From: JABSSA01 sp039960995
GTDB lineage: Bacteria > Pseudomonadota > Alphaproteobacteria > Rhodobacterales > Rhodobacteraceae
Reading direction: 5' to 3'
Length of the DNA: 64,000 bases
Assembly: GCA_039960995.1 (NCBI GenBank)
Contig: JBDVKF010000026.1
Coordinates: 1 to 64,000 of the forward strand
Of this stretch, positions 8,723-17,499 are shown piece by piece (position 1 is the first letter of the stretch; each line of letters opens with the position of its first letter). A program made the translations under genes and the position numbers. Below the pieces are notes generated by a model, which saw only the letters and a program-made list of their open reading frames with translations, did not search any database and was not told the DNA's origin.

Positions 8723-8964
8723 AAAAAGTCTCCTAAAATATAGCAGGAACACACAACCTTAAGTGGATAAGGGTGTTTTTGTCAATAAAACCGCTTTATT
8801 TGTCTTGGGAGATGCAGAGAAAGGCAAAAGGGAGCCACGGTGTTAAGTCAGCTGCGGCACACGTAATCCACGGCTTAACGAAACACCGATGAGCAATGAC
8901 TTTTCAAAGCCAAAACGCTATCTGCCTCACACAAAACTTTAACGCGCGCACGTCAGGACCATTC

Positions 8965-9519
8965 ATGGAACTCATCGCTCTTTTGGAACTGTTACGTTCA
9001 AACTATTTGCTAGAGTTTGAGTCCGTTTACCGCAATCAGCTTGAAGTGAACGAAGAGGTACATCCCGAAATTGCGTTTAAGATTTCCGGCGGCGTGTACA
9101 AGCGCCTGTTTGTCGTCGATTTCTTCGGGAAAAATGGCGCGAATACCAACCTCATCGAAGTTGGAACGACGAATGCGGCTTATGGCGGGGGGCAATCCTT
9201 TGAATACAGCAGCTTGTCCATAGAGTTCGGCCATGTGTCATGGGATGATATGCTATTCCAACTTGATCCGATGCCGCAAGACATCGTCGGCTTTGAACCG
9301 TGGTTTGACAGATGGATCGATTTGGAAGGCGAATACAAAAAAGAGGGCGCGTTTCTGTCGCATGTCATCCACTCTGCATCGATACGTAATAACAGCGTTG
9401 GAATAGATTTCGGAACAGCCCCGCGCGACGCTTTTGTGCAGCTGTTGGACCTGTTCAAAGCAAACGGCGTCGAGACCATTCGGATATCAAGCGACCGTAA
9501 ATACAGGCGTTTGAATTAA
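8965..9519 (+). CDS. Hypothetical protein, 184 residues
   Basis: No family recognised. The frame starts MELIALLELLRSNYLLEFES after an AGGA and encodes a soluble, acidic protein without signal peptide or membrane segment. It contains FVVDFFGKNGANTNLIEVG and an aromatic-rich stretch (FEPWFDRWIDLEGEYKKEG) near the middle. A further upstream ATG at 8896 is in frame but lacks a ribosome site. It is transcribed divergently from the CTERM gene to its left. Coding-like composition is the main support. Confidence 0.6.
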   Translation: MELIALLELLRSNYLLEFESVYRNQLEVNEEVHPEIAFKISGGVYKRLFVVDFFGKNGANTNLIEVGTTNAAYGGGQSFEYSSLSIEFGHVSWDDMLFQLDPMPQDIVGFEPWFDRWIDLEGEYKKEGAFLSHVIHSASIRNNSVGIDFGTAPRDAFVQLLDLFKANGVETIRISSDRKYRRLN

Positions 9520-9765
9520 CAAAGCTGGCCAATGGCCCCTAGTTGTGCCTGACAGATGTTACATAACGGCATGGCACACATTTCCAGAAAACGTCCCGAA
9601 CAAAACGACATTCAACCTCGGTCGCACCGTGCAAGATACAGGTTCTTATCCGCCGTAAATGCATGGACAGGCAACGATGCGCCACAAAATGGTCACACAC
9701 CTTTGGTTGAAATAACACCCTTAACCGAACCTCTTCAAAACACAGAACCCTAGGGATCACGTCAA

Positions 9766-10413
9766 ATGAGTAGGCTTTTTAAATCGCTATTGTTGGTGGT
9801 CTTCTTTCTGAACAGTCATATCGCCTTGGCCACCCCCCAAGCTGACGTTGCTCTTATTGTGGAACGAATTTTTGGCCAGGAGTGGTCGGACAAAGTAAAG
9901 CGCGACCTCAGTTCGAGTTTTGTCCATGTTTATTCTCAACCCCTCTTGGAGCTCGGCGGGATCAGCATTGCAGATTCAGAAAAATTCGCAGCCCTGATAC
10001 CTGATGAAGATATTGCGCCATACATCCATAAATTAAAGGCAAAACAGATAGACGCTTTAGTTTCGATCTATTCCCCAGAGGAGCTTGCCCAGATCGCTCA
10101 GATCTTGCGTTTGGATGAAAATACCACTTTTGCAGATGTCGTTTCGGAAGACTTTAAACAATTGCATGATGTTACTGGGCGGTCTTCAAAACATACAGCG
10201 TTTGGTTTCAGTGTTTTTGCGATCATCCCCTTACTTGAAGAGATTAGGCAAATCGAACGAGAGCTCAATAATCCTGTAACGATTGCGGCCCTCAAGACCG
10301 ATGGGGTTCTTAAATTTTCGAGCTTTACACACCAGCAAGCATTGCTCCGGCAGCTTTCCCCGTCTGAAAACACGGGCAACGCGCGTTTTATCAAGGCACC
10401 CGGCGCAGATTGA
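9766..10413 (+). CDS. Exported hypothetical protein (possibly DUF2059-like)
   Basis: A 215-residue protein with a clean signal peptide (MSRLFKSLLLVVFFLNSHI ... ALA) followed by an all-helical mature part. The segment KQIDALVSIYSPEELAQIAQ resembles the DUF2059-type helix in which a short-chain residue patch precedes a helix pair, but the similarity is weak. It is probably periplasmic. It lies between two CTERM-tailed genes, with its own promoter region of about 245 bases upstream. Function unknown. Confidence 0.65.
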   Translation: MSRLFKSLLLVVFFLNSHIALATPQADVALIVERIFGQEWSDKVKRDLSSSFVHVYSQPLLELGGISIADSEKFAALIPDEDIAPYIHKLKAKQIDALVSIYSPEELAQIAQILRLDENTTFADVVSEDFKQLHDVTGRSSKHTAFGFSVFAIIPLLEEIRQIERELNNPVTIAALKTDGVLKFSSFTHQQALLRQLSPSENTGNARFIKAPGAD

Positions 10414-10584
10414 ACATCTTTGAGAGATGCAATTGGTCCTTAAGCAGTCAGAGACGACGCGATGGACAGGTCAAAGCTTTGTTAATCGCGCTTAACGCGG
10501 AATGTTGATCCTGTTTTGCACAGGCATCAAAACTCACCCGAGCAATAGATTGCTAGGGTAAGTCTCATCTCATTGATTTCTGCA

Positions 10585-11283
10585 TTAAGCCGCTTTGCGA
10601 CGGCGGCGCATGAGTGACATCAGACCCAAGCCACCTGCCAACAGCGGCAAACTGGCCGGGACTGGCACAGGCGTAGGCGCAACAGATAATTCTAGTTCAC
10701 CGATCCCACCACTGGCCGAAAGTGTCACGATCAGGCTGTCGCCGAGTGAATTGCCAAAGTCAAGAAATGTGAACAGATTGTTGTTGGGGTTGTTACCGGT
10801 GTCAGACGCGTTGGTTGCACCCAAGACAAAGGATTGAACGACGTTGCCGCCCAGAAACAACTCAGCAGTCGTGCCAATTTTTGCGTCAACCAGATACAGA
10901 GATTCCAAAAGTATATCGTCGTTGAAATCGATCGTCAGTGTGCCACCTGCTCCGGTGTCATCTGGGCCGCCTCTCAGGTTTTCTTGAACGATCACCACAT
11001 TGCCGAAATCGCGCACATCCGAGGCATCTTCAGCATTTCTAAAGTTGGCCGTCAAATCGGGATCGTTTGCGGTGCTTGTTGTGCCACGGGCTGTATCAAA
11101 GATGACCGCTTGATTTACACCACCCAGCGAGCTGACATTTGCGAAAATGCCGTTGCCCAGATCCGTGTTCGCTCCAAGTTGGTCGCCTTCCACAAAGTCA
11201 GAGAAATCAACAGTCGCAGCTTGGCCCATACTGGCCGCCCCGATGATAAACGCTCCTATTGCAGCAGCTCCAAGACGTTTCAT
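10585..11283 (-). CDS. Secreted protein with VPVPAS-type CTERM sorting tail
   Basis: A 232-residue exported protein with an N-terminal signal (MKRLGAAAIGAFIIGAASMG ... AA), an Asp/Gly/Asn-rich beta-sandwich-like body that includes GTLTIDFNDDI, and the tail VPVPASLPLLAGGLGLMSL ending RRRRKAA. This is the canonical VPxPA-CTERM arrangement (motif, transmembrane helix, basic end), so exosortase processing is expected. It is the second such protein in 3 kb. The ligand or matrix role is unknown. Confidence 0.82.
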   Translation of the reverse strand: MKRLGAAAIGAFIIGAASMGQAATVDFSDFVEGDQLGANTDLGNGIFANVSSLGGVNQAVIFDTARGTTSTANDPDLTANFRNAEDASDVRDFGNVVIVQENLRGGPDDTGAGGTLTIDFNDDILLESLYLVDAKIGTTAELFLGGNVVQSFVLGATNASDTGNNPNNNLFTFLDFGNSLGDSLIVTLSASGGIGELELSVAPTPVPVPASLPLLAGGLGLMSLMRRRRKAA

Positions 11284-11527
11284 TTGTTAATACTCCAAAC
11301 TCTTTAAATGGGTTCGCCTATCTCTTTTCAAATTGATCAGGCGTATTATTCCAAAACAGACCATGCAAATCATTCTGCACCGCCACGAAACATCAGATGG
11401 CTTTCAAAATTGACGAACTTAAGGCGGTTCTATGTTCAAATGCAGAATTTTAGGGGTCAATTGCCGTCATTTGGCGTTCAACTTGCACACCATGTGCAGC
11501 TCAGTTTCCGTGTCAGACCGGTCGGGA

Positions 11528-11866
11528 TCAACTGAATGCGTCCAGCTTCAACTGCAAATAACCGCCAAACCATAGAGCGTGATCGCGGTGGTCGGCCAGA
11601 TGATCGCCTGTGTCTGGATGCACAAAAATAATCAGCTCACCCCGATTAAGCGCGAGCCAGGGCGCGAGCTTGGCAAAGACGTCTGGGCCGAACGCCAATT
11701 GGCATGACCACATCGGATGAGGACCGACCTCGCGTTCGTGCACGCGCCCTTTTTCAACATCAAAGGCCGCCTCCGCGTCATCAGCTAACTTTCGCGCTTG
11801 ATCGACAGTGTCCGCGTCGAAATAGATATGAGCGTGCCACCCTTTGATCGCGGTCGGATTGGTCAT
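11528..11866 (-). CDS. DOPA 4,5-dioxygenase family protein
   Basis: A 112-residue protein of the DOPA 4,5-dioxygenase family, small metal-dependent ring-cleaving enzymes known from fungi and widespread in bacteria. The histidine-rich motifs are GWHAHIYFD at the N-terminus, HEREVGPHPMW in the middle, and HPDTGDHLADHRDHALW near the C-terminus. The start MTNPTAIKG at 11866 follows AGGGAAC, and the 21 upstream open codons were excluded. Bacterial members have no firm natural substrate. It stands alone, transcribed toward the right-hand end of the CTERM gene. Confidence 0.8.
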   Translation of the reverse strand: MTNPTAIKGWHAHIYFDADTVDQARKLADDAEAAFDVEKGRVHEREVGPHPMWSCQLAFGPDVFAKLAPWLALNRGELIIFVHPDTGDHLADHRDHALWFGGYLQLKLDAFS

Positions 11867-11976
11867 AGTTTGTTCCCTTGGCACCTGAAGGCACAGGTTC
11901 GGACTGTGCCTCTGTCTGGCGCATTCCATAAAACCTAATCAGGTTCACCATCAACACCATTCCTGAAAAAGTGGGG

Positions 11977-12381
11977 TTAAACCGTGCCTTCCAAAGGCGT
12001 GCGGTCGCCCAAGAGATAGCGCAGCAAGTCCACGTAATCGAAGGCCAATGAGATCAGGATTGCGCCCATCACAACAGACAGGATCACCTTTGGGATCTTG
12101 GGCAGGTCCGGTTTGCGCCAGACAGTGAACAGAAAGAAAATAAGCGGGGTCCAAAAGACAATATGCGGCAGGCCCAGCAATTTGACATAGCCAACTTGGT
12201 TATACAGCATGCCCGTCAAAAAGGCTGATGCGACACTTGCAATCGGGGTCACGATACCAGCCAGCCGCGTCTGTTTCCAAATCACCAAAGTGACTGGCAA
12301 GACAAACGCACAGAGCAGCAAAACCCTAAGCCACATGCCAATCCAAGCCGGTTGTAGCGCAATTGCTTCTTGCATCGTCAT
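11977..12381 (-). CDS. Four-helix membrane protein of unknown function
   Basis: A 134-residue integral membrane protein with about four hydrophobic helices (around residues 17-37, 42-60, 65-85 and 95-120). Short charged loops separate them, such as FTVWRKPDLPKIPK. The start MTMQEAIALQPAW at 12381 has GGAG upstream. No transporter or enzyme signature is visible. It follows the DOPA-dioxygenase-type gene direction but with a 110-base gap. Confidence 0.6.
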   Translation of the reverse strand: MTMQEAIALQPAWIGMWLRVLLLCAFVLPVTLVIWKQTRLAGIVTPIASVASAFLTGMLYNQVGYVKLLGLPHIVFWTPLIFFLFTVWRKPDLPKIPKVILSVVMGAILISLAFDYVDLLRYLLGDRTPLEGTV

Positions 12382-12750
12382 TTTGGAGCTCCATCCATGT
12401 TTCGCGCGTATGTTGTCGGCGGGCAGAGGCATGTCAATGCAACAGAACGAGCGCCGCGTCCTTGCGAAATTATGCGTGCAGAGAGGGATTTTGTGTTGCG
12501 CCCTATATATCAGGGGCTTTCATACCTTATGGTTGAACAAACAAACCTTATGGGGGCCGCAGACATCACAGAAAAATGACCAATGGTCGACCGATGTGCC
12601 CTCAATCCCCTTTGGATGAAGGTCATCGCTCTATCTACAGACAAAGGGTGAATTCGCTGCTGTTGCGTCAATCTGTGTTTAAAATGTCGACCGGGTGTCA
12701 AAGAGCTTAAAGTCAGACCGTCATAAATCAGAAGACTAAAAATCGGAGAT
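12382..12750. other. Intergenic stretch without supported gene
   Basis: A 69-codon frame at 12370-12579 starts inside the preceding gene's upstream region and shows no family resemblance. No repeat or RNA gene is evident. The stretch precedes the block of broken genes and may itself be decayed sequence. Confidence 0.4.
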
Positions 12751-13068
12751 ATGATGCAAAGAACTATTTTGGTTGGCATTGGTGGACTCTCGATTGGGAC
12801 AGCAGCCTACATTTGAGCCGCCACGCAGCATTGGTATGATTGTGTACCTGGCGTTGTGCTGACTGACTCACTCAAATGTCATTTTGCGAAGGATGTCGCT
12901 CTTGCCTATCTGGCAAGCGGTACGGCATTGGTTTGGGCTGGCCTTAAACATGACAAATCAGCTGGCGTTTGCGGGGCGTCGTGGCTCGTCCTTCATGTAA
13001 TGGATCATATCTGGAATCTGGATTTGGGTCCAGAGTGGCATCCCTCTGGACGCTATCACCTTTACTAA
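12751..13068 (+). pseudogene. Small conserved membrane protein broken by an internal TGA
   Basis: From ATG 12751 the frame reads MMQRTILVGIGGLSIGTAAYI, then TGA at 12814-12816. It resumes in the same frame as AATQHWYDCVPGVVLTD and continues through HFAKDVALAYLASGTALVW to the stop at 13068. The part after the stop resembles a common small membrane protein with a WYD.VPGV block and a HFxxDxxxAxLxxG helix, whose first helix would be the part before the stop. A single nonsense change therefore seems to have inactivated it. Read-through or selenocysteine is unlikely, as no insertion-element context was seen. Confidence 0.65.
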
Positions 13069-13142
13069 CCCGACCGGCATTAGGTACCAACCTTTGTCGC
13101 ATTCTTCGCAGCGATCAATATTCAGATTGAGAAGTACCAATC

Positions 13143-13696
13143 ATGATCAGCTATTTTTTGAAGATGGGTATTCGCCAGTTCGCAAAACGCTACAACTATG
13201 ACACGGGTTACATGTTTCATGTCGTTGATACTGCCACAGAGGCCGGAATTCGATTGTCGCTGGTTCCCATTTATAGCCAGTTTCAGGGGGCCAAAGAGGC
13301 GCTAAACCTCTGGGCAGATGCCATGCTTGGATCGACACGAGAAGGGGATTGTGGGCCATGTGTGTGCAACCAATCATTTATTTGGCACTTGCAGTGGCGG
13401 TTCCAACGGAGCAACTCGCACTTTGTCTTCAGAGCAATGCAGCCGCAGCTGGCGATGATGGGCTTGGGTTTCGGTTCTCTCAGACCGCTATTGAGGACGC
13501 CCTTGAGCTGGAAGAACTTCGCAGTAAAATTGAAAAACAGTTTGGCCCATCCGTTGTCATAGCGGCCTCCTTTGCTGCATCCAGTGGGCGGATATATCCG
13601 GTGTTGAAGCGAGGTTTGGGCTTCGGCCAAACCTGTAGCAGTGTTCACATAAGGAATGAGACATTACAAGTCCCGCAGCACCATCTATGCCGGTGA
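13143..13696 (+). pseudogene. Frameshifted carboxymuconolactone decarboxylase/AhpD-like protein
   Basis: The first frame gives MISYFLKMGIRQFAKRYNYD and reaches EGDCGPCV. From about 13361 the family sequence continues in another frame: VQPIIYLALAVAVP, TEQLALCLQSNAAAAGD and AASSGRIYPVLKRGLG. The shift falls inside TGTGTGTG-like sequence at 13361-13366, consistent with a 2-base GT gain directly at the CxxC active-site motif. The 3' end appears to join unrelated sequence at about 13676-13684. Neither frame alone would yield an active protein. Confidence 0.72.
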
Positions 13697-13904
13697 TCTT
13701 AAATCCCTTGGAGATAAAATGTTCGGCAATCGGTTGACCCGAACCGCAACCAAGGTCCAGAACCTGACGACCGCCCTTTGCTGTGACAGAAAGAAACCTA
13801 TCTAACCAAGGCTGCTCAAAGAGCGTCTGGCTCCGCAAACCAATCCAAGCCGAAGAGTTTTCTTGGTTAAGTTCAAAGATCGCGGCGGCGGCATCTTTCG
13901 ACAT
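13557..13904 (-). pseudogene. Truncated SAM-dependent methyltransferase N-terminus
   Basis: Read leftwards from a good ribosome site (GGAAGGGAAA) and ATG at 13904, the product starts MSKDAAAAIFELNQENSSAW. It contains the SAM-binding motif I VLDLGCGSGQPIAEHF and the following KITGIDGA. At about 13680 the family sequence stops, and the remaining codons are the antisense of the broken CMD gene. Roughly two-thirds of a methyltransferase is therefore missing, most simply by a deletion that joined the two convergent genes. Confidence 0.7.
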
Positions 13905-14328
13905 TTCGATTTCCCTTCCAAGCCGATCATTAGATTAACACCCCTGCATGAGAGAGCATAGCTGACATATGTGCAGACCGCAGCATTGGTTAAGGCGGGT
14001 TCTTTGAAAACACTAGCTGCGCTTGTACGGAGCTCAGCTGTGTTGTTTTTATGAGTTCCCGCCAGTCGATGATCTAAAGCTCAACGTCATCCGACGCCCC
14101 ACATTATTCGAACCAGCGCCGCCCGAAAAACGCAGATCTTACCACCTGACCGGATGGCCGCCATGGGGGGCGGGGCACGGGTTCGTGACATTCATATAAC
14201 TAGACAGAACGAAAATGTTGCCCTAGCGTTTTGGTGTACGGGGCATAATCTTGGTGTGATCAAGCGTGTTGAAACCCCGCATAAAAGCTGCGTGCAAAAA
14301 AGCGCAGCGCTCGTTTGGGAGGACGAAA
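13905..14328. other. Intergenic region upstream of the TTT operon
   Basis: About 420 bases without a supportable gene. Its right part must hold the promoter for the solute-binding protein gene at 14329, whose ribosome site is GGGAGG. I could not identify a convincing promoter or operator by eye. Confidence 0.4.
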
Positions 14329-15342
14329 ATGAATAGAGTTTTTGGAACGTTGGTTTTTGCCGCAACGGTTATGGCTGGTGGTACGGCGTTTGCATTTGAA
14401 TGCAAACGAGGGGAAGCAAGCTTTGACAAACCGGGCGGGTTTCCAGAGCGCGCGCTGACGATGGTTGTGCCTTATGGGCCCGCAGGTGGCTCCGGCCAGG
14501 TGGCTGCCGCGATGGCAGAGGCGGTGACCGAATTGACCGGCATTCCGATAAACCGCGACCACAAGCCCGGCGGGTCCGGCACCGTTGGTATGACGGCCTA
14601 TATGGCGGCCCCTGCGGATGGCTATAATGTGCTTGAGCATATCGATGACGCATCCTCCGCGCATGCTTTGGACAGCTCGGTTCCAAACCCGGCCGAAAAT
14701 CTGATCCCACTGGTGACAAGCCAGGTGACGTTCAGCCAAATCTATATCCGCACCAACGAAACACGCTTCAACGATTGGGCGACCTTCGTGGAATGGGTCA
14801 AGGCGCAAGACGGCAAAGCGACCATCGCCAACGTGTCTAAAGAAGGCTCGATGGAGCGGGTGACGATGAAGTTCATCACCGACGCGACAGGCATGACCAT
14901 CCAGCAAATCTCGTTTGACAAAGGCGCGCCGCGCTATGGCGCATTGCTTGGCGGCCAAGTCGACGCGTTGTTCGAACAGCCGGGCGACGTGCGCAACTTC
15001 TTGGATGCAGGTCAATTCAAGCCGATCCTGACGATCTTTGATGAACGCCCCGATGTGTTTGCAGACACGCCGACGCACCGCGAAATGGGCATGGACTTTG
15101 ATCCATTGCTGCGGTTCCGCGGGTTCTATGTACATGCGGATGCCCCAGCTGAGCGTGTTGAGTGGTTGAAATGGGCGTTCCAGCGCGGCTATTGTGAAGA
15201 CAGCTATCAGGCGTACAATGAAAGCAAATTCATGACCGTCATTGACAGCTATCGCGACACCGATGGGTCCAAAGAGCTTATCGCGCGCTCGATTGATCAG
15301 TATCGCGACGTCTATAAGGCCATGGGTCTGGACGTAAAATAA
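14329..15342 (+). CDS. TTT transporter periplasmic solute-binding protein (TctC family)
   Basis: A 337-residue extracytoplasmic binding protein of the tripartite tricarboxylate transport family. A signal peptide (MNRVFGTLVFAATVMAGG ... AFA) precedes FPERALTMVVPYGPAGGSG and KPGGSGTVGM, the two loops that in TctC/Bug proteins hold carboxylate groups of the ligand. ATG 14329 with GGGAGG was chosen over an upstream ATG that would put the signal peptide inside. It is the first gene of an apparent operon with TctB, TctA, an aldehyde dehydrogenase and an acyl-CoA ligase. That arrangement suggests the captured carboxylate is activated and reduced after import. Confidence 0.88.
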   Translation: MNRVFGTLVFAATVMAGGTAFAFECKRGEASFDKPGGFPERALTMVVPYGPAGGSGQVAAAMAEAVTELTGIPINRDHKPGGSGTVGMTAYMAAPADGYNVLEHIDDASSAHALDSSVPNPAENLIPLVTSQVTFSQIYIRTNETRFNDWATFVEWVKAQDGKATIANVSKEGSMERVTMKFITDATGMTIQQISFDKGAPRYGALLGGQVDALFEQPGDVRNFLDAGQFKPILTIFDERPDVFADTPTHREMGMDFDPLLRFRGFYVHADAPAERVEWLKWAFQRGYCEDSYQAYNESKFMTVIDSYRDTDGSKELIARSIDQYRDVYKAMGLDVK

Positions 15343-15422
15343 CTCACCTTGTTGGATCAAAGCGCGGGGCATGCGTGCCCTGCGCTATTTCCTGTTTCCT
15401 TATGGACTTGGAGGGATAAGTA

Positions 15423-15971
15423 TTGGGACGTCTGACGCGCACCCATTTGATCGAGGCTGTGGTTTTTCTGCTGATCGTCGCGGTGTTCTATGGCTTTACG
15501 TTCGAGTTCAATCAACCGATTGAAATCTACCGGTTTGGGGCGACGGCATGGCCGCGCGTTGTCATCGGGCTATTGTTGGTCACCACCTTGGGCAACATCT
15601 GGTTTCAGTACAAACACGGCTCGGCCTCGCAAGGCACCATTGGCCAAAACGAAGATGATGCGCCCGACTTCAGCGAACCGGGTTCGTTCCCGCGTATGGT
15701 CGCGGTTTTGCTAGCGCCGCTTATCTTTGCGTGGATGCTGAAACCCATGGGCATCTATTCCAGCGCGCCGTTTTTTATTGCCGCCATCATCTGGCTGTTT
15801 GGCGAACGCCGCTGGAAAGCAATCCTTCTGATTACCGTACTGATTTATATTGTATTTATCGGGCTCTTTCTTGTGATCCTCAACGCGCCACTGCCACAGG
15901 GGAATGCATCCCCTTTTTATGACGTCAGCGCATGGATTTTAAAGATGAACGCCAAGTTACAGGGGCTGTGA
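15423..15971 (+). CDS. TTT transporter small membrane subunit (TctB family)
   Basis: A 182-residue membrane protein with about four helices and the TctB pattern: an N-terminal helix, RFGATAWPRVVIGLLL, a hydrophilic loop, and a C-terminal pair of helices around FAWMLKPMGIYSSAPFFIAA. TctB partners the large TctA channel subunit in sodium-coupled uptake of carboxylates. The start is TTG 15423, supported by a strong GGAGG site, and no in-frame ATG lies near. It follows the binding protein by 80 bases and precedes tctA by 7. Confidence 0.85.
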   Translation: MGRLTRTHLIEAVVFLLIVAVFYGFTFEFNQPIEIYRFGATAWPRVVIGLLLVTTLGNIWFQYKHGSASQGTIGQNEDDAPDFSEPGSFPRMVAVLLAPLIFAWMLKPMGIYSSAPFFIAAIIWLFGERRWKAILLITVLIYIVFIGLFLVILNAPLPQGNASPFYDVSAWILKMNAKLQGL

Positions 15972-15978
15972 ACAGACC

Positions 15979-17469
15979 ATGATCGACAACTTTTTGGCCG
16001 GATCTGCGGCCCTTTTCGGCGATCCGTTCACAATTGGCATCTTCGTTTTTGGGGTGATCGGCGGCATGTTATTTGGCGCCATTCCGGGCGTCAGCATGCT
16101 GACACTTGCGGCGATTTTACTGCCCTTTACCGCCGGGCTGGAACCGGCGCAGGGTGTGATGCTGTTTGCGGTGATCTATTGCACCGGCACCTATGGCGGC
16201 GCGATCACGGCGATCCTGTTTAACATCCCCGGATCAGCCGAAAACGCACCAACCGCGTTTGACGGCTATCCCATGACACAAAACGGACAATCGGGCAAAG
16301 CGGTGGGGGCGGCTGTGCTGTGTTCCGCCATCGGGGGGATTGTCTCTGCTTTGGTGATGATGGCCGCGACCGAACCGCTGGCAAATTGGGCCATCCAAAA
16401 TATTGGCCCGCCAGAGATTTTCGCCTTGGTCTTTTTCGGCCTCGCTGTGGCGTCGTCGGTCGGTGCGCGCACCATTTGGAAAGGCTGGATGTCAGTTTTG
16501 ATCGGCCTCTTGATCGCCACCATCGGCCAAGACCCGGTGGGCGGCATCAACCGTTACAATTTTGGCCTCACAGATTTGGCCGCCGGTATCGCCTTTGTGC
16601 CCGCCATCCTTGGCTTTTTTGCGGTCTCCGAAATCTTCGTTCAGGCCGAAAAGAAAGCCAGCGGCAAATACAAAGCGCCCAAAGTCTCCATGACATTCCC
16701 ATCCTTCCTCGAACTGTGGATGCATAAAATCGCAGTGGTCCGTTCGATTTTCGTGGGCTTCTTCTGCGGTATCCTGCCCGGCATCGGCGCAACACTCGCC
16801 GCCTTCATGAGCTATGGCGAAGCCGTGCGGTGGTCCAAAACCCCCGAAGAATTTGGCAAAGGCAAATTGGAAGGCGTCATATCCGCAGAGACGGCAAACA
16901 ACGCCGCCACGGGTGCCGCCATGATCCCGTTGCTGGCCCTTGGTCTGCCGGGGGGCGCTCTGACCGCAATGATGGTTGCGGTGTTCCAGATGCACGATTT
17001 GCAACCCGGACCGCTGGTGTTCATGCTCTCGCCTGATCTGATCTGGATCGTCTTTGCCGCGATGTTTTATGCCAATGTGTCGATCCTGTTGATCGGTTTG
17101 TTGGAAACCAAAACCATCCTCAACCTGCTGAAGATCCCATTCCAGTTTCTGGCCCCGCTTATCCTGATGCTGGCCACCACAGGCGCTTATATCAGCCGGG
17201 GTCTGGTGCTGGATGTGATCGTGATGTTCCTTGCGGGCATCTTTGGGTATTTGCTGCGGCGGTCTGGGTTCTCGATCCCGGGCATCGTACTGGGCCTGAT
17301 CCTGGGGCAAATCGGCGAACAGAACTTTGCCCAAGGGATGCAGATGGTGCACTATGATCTAGGAACCTATTTCTCGCGCCCGATCTGTGCCATTTTGATC
17401 TTTGCAGGGGCAATGACACTGTTGTCCAGCATCTACCGCGCCTTTTCATCAACCAAGCAAAGTGCGTAA
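15979..17469 (+). CDS. TTT transporter large membrane subunit (TctA family)
   Basis: A 496-residue integral membrane protein with about 11-12 helices. The family hallmarks are GAIPGVSMLTLAAILLPF near the N-terminus, GTYGGAITAILFNIPGSAEN (about residue 75), and GFFCGILPGIGATLAAFMSY in the second half, with the conserved LGLPGGALTA further on. TctA is the permease of the tripartite tricarboxylate system. It is tightly linked to tctC and tctB and followed 30 bases later by a catabolic dehydrogenase, which ties transport to metabolism. Confidence 0.92.
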   Translation: MIDNFLAGSAALFGDPFTIGIFVFGVIGGMLFGAIPGVSMLTLAAILLPFTAGLEPAQGVMLFAVIYCTGTYGGAITAILFNIPGSAENAPTAFDGYPMTQNGQSGKAVGAAVLCSAIGGIVSALVMMAATEPLANWAIQNIGPPEIFALVFFGLAVASSVGARTIWKGWMSVLIGLLIATIGQDPVGGINRYNFGLTDLAAGIAFVPAILGFFAVSEIFVQAEKKASGKYKAPKVSMTFPSFLELWMHKIAVVRSIFVGFFCGILPGIGATLAAFMSYGEAVRWSKTPEEFGKGKLEGVISAETANNAATGAAMIPLLALGLPGGALTAMMVAVFQMHDLQPGPLVFMLSPDLIWIVFAAMFYANVSILLIGLLETKTILNLLKIPFQFLAPLILMLATTGAYISRGLVLDVIVMFLAGIFGYLLRRSGFSIPGIVLGLILGQIGEQNFAQGMQMVHYDLGTYFSRPICAILIFAGAMTLLSSIYRAFSSTKQSA

Positions 17470-17499
17470 GTCACGGACAGATCACAGGAGGATTCGGGG

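Noticed and set aside
12751..13068. Selenocysteine at the internal TGA 12814
   Set aside because: The position corresponds to a helix end in related proteins, not a redox site, and no insertion hairpin is evident.
14260..15372. Long minus-strand frame opposite the TTT binding protein gene
   Set aside because: It is rich in Arg, His and Cys, as expected for antisense of GC-rich coding sequence, while the plus strand has a clear signal peptide and family motifs.
16492..17352. Minus-strand frame opposite tctA
   Set aside because: Its composition is His, Gln and Arg rich with no family resemblance. tctA on the plus strand is unambiguous.
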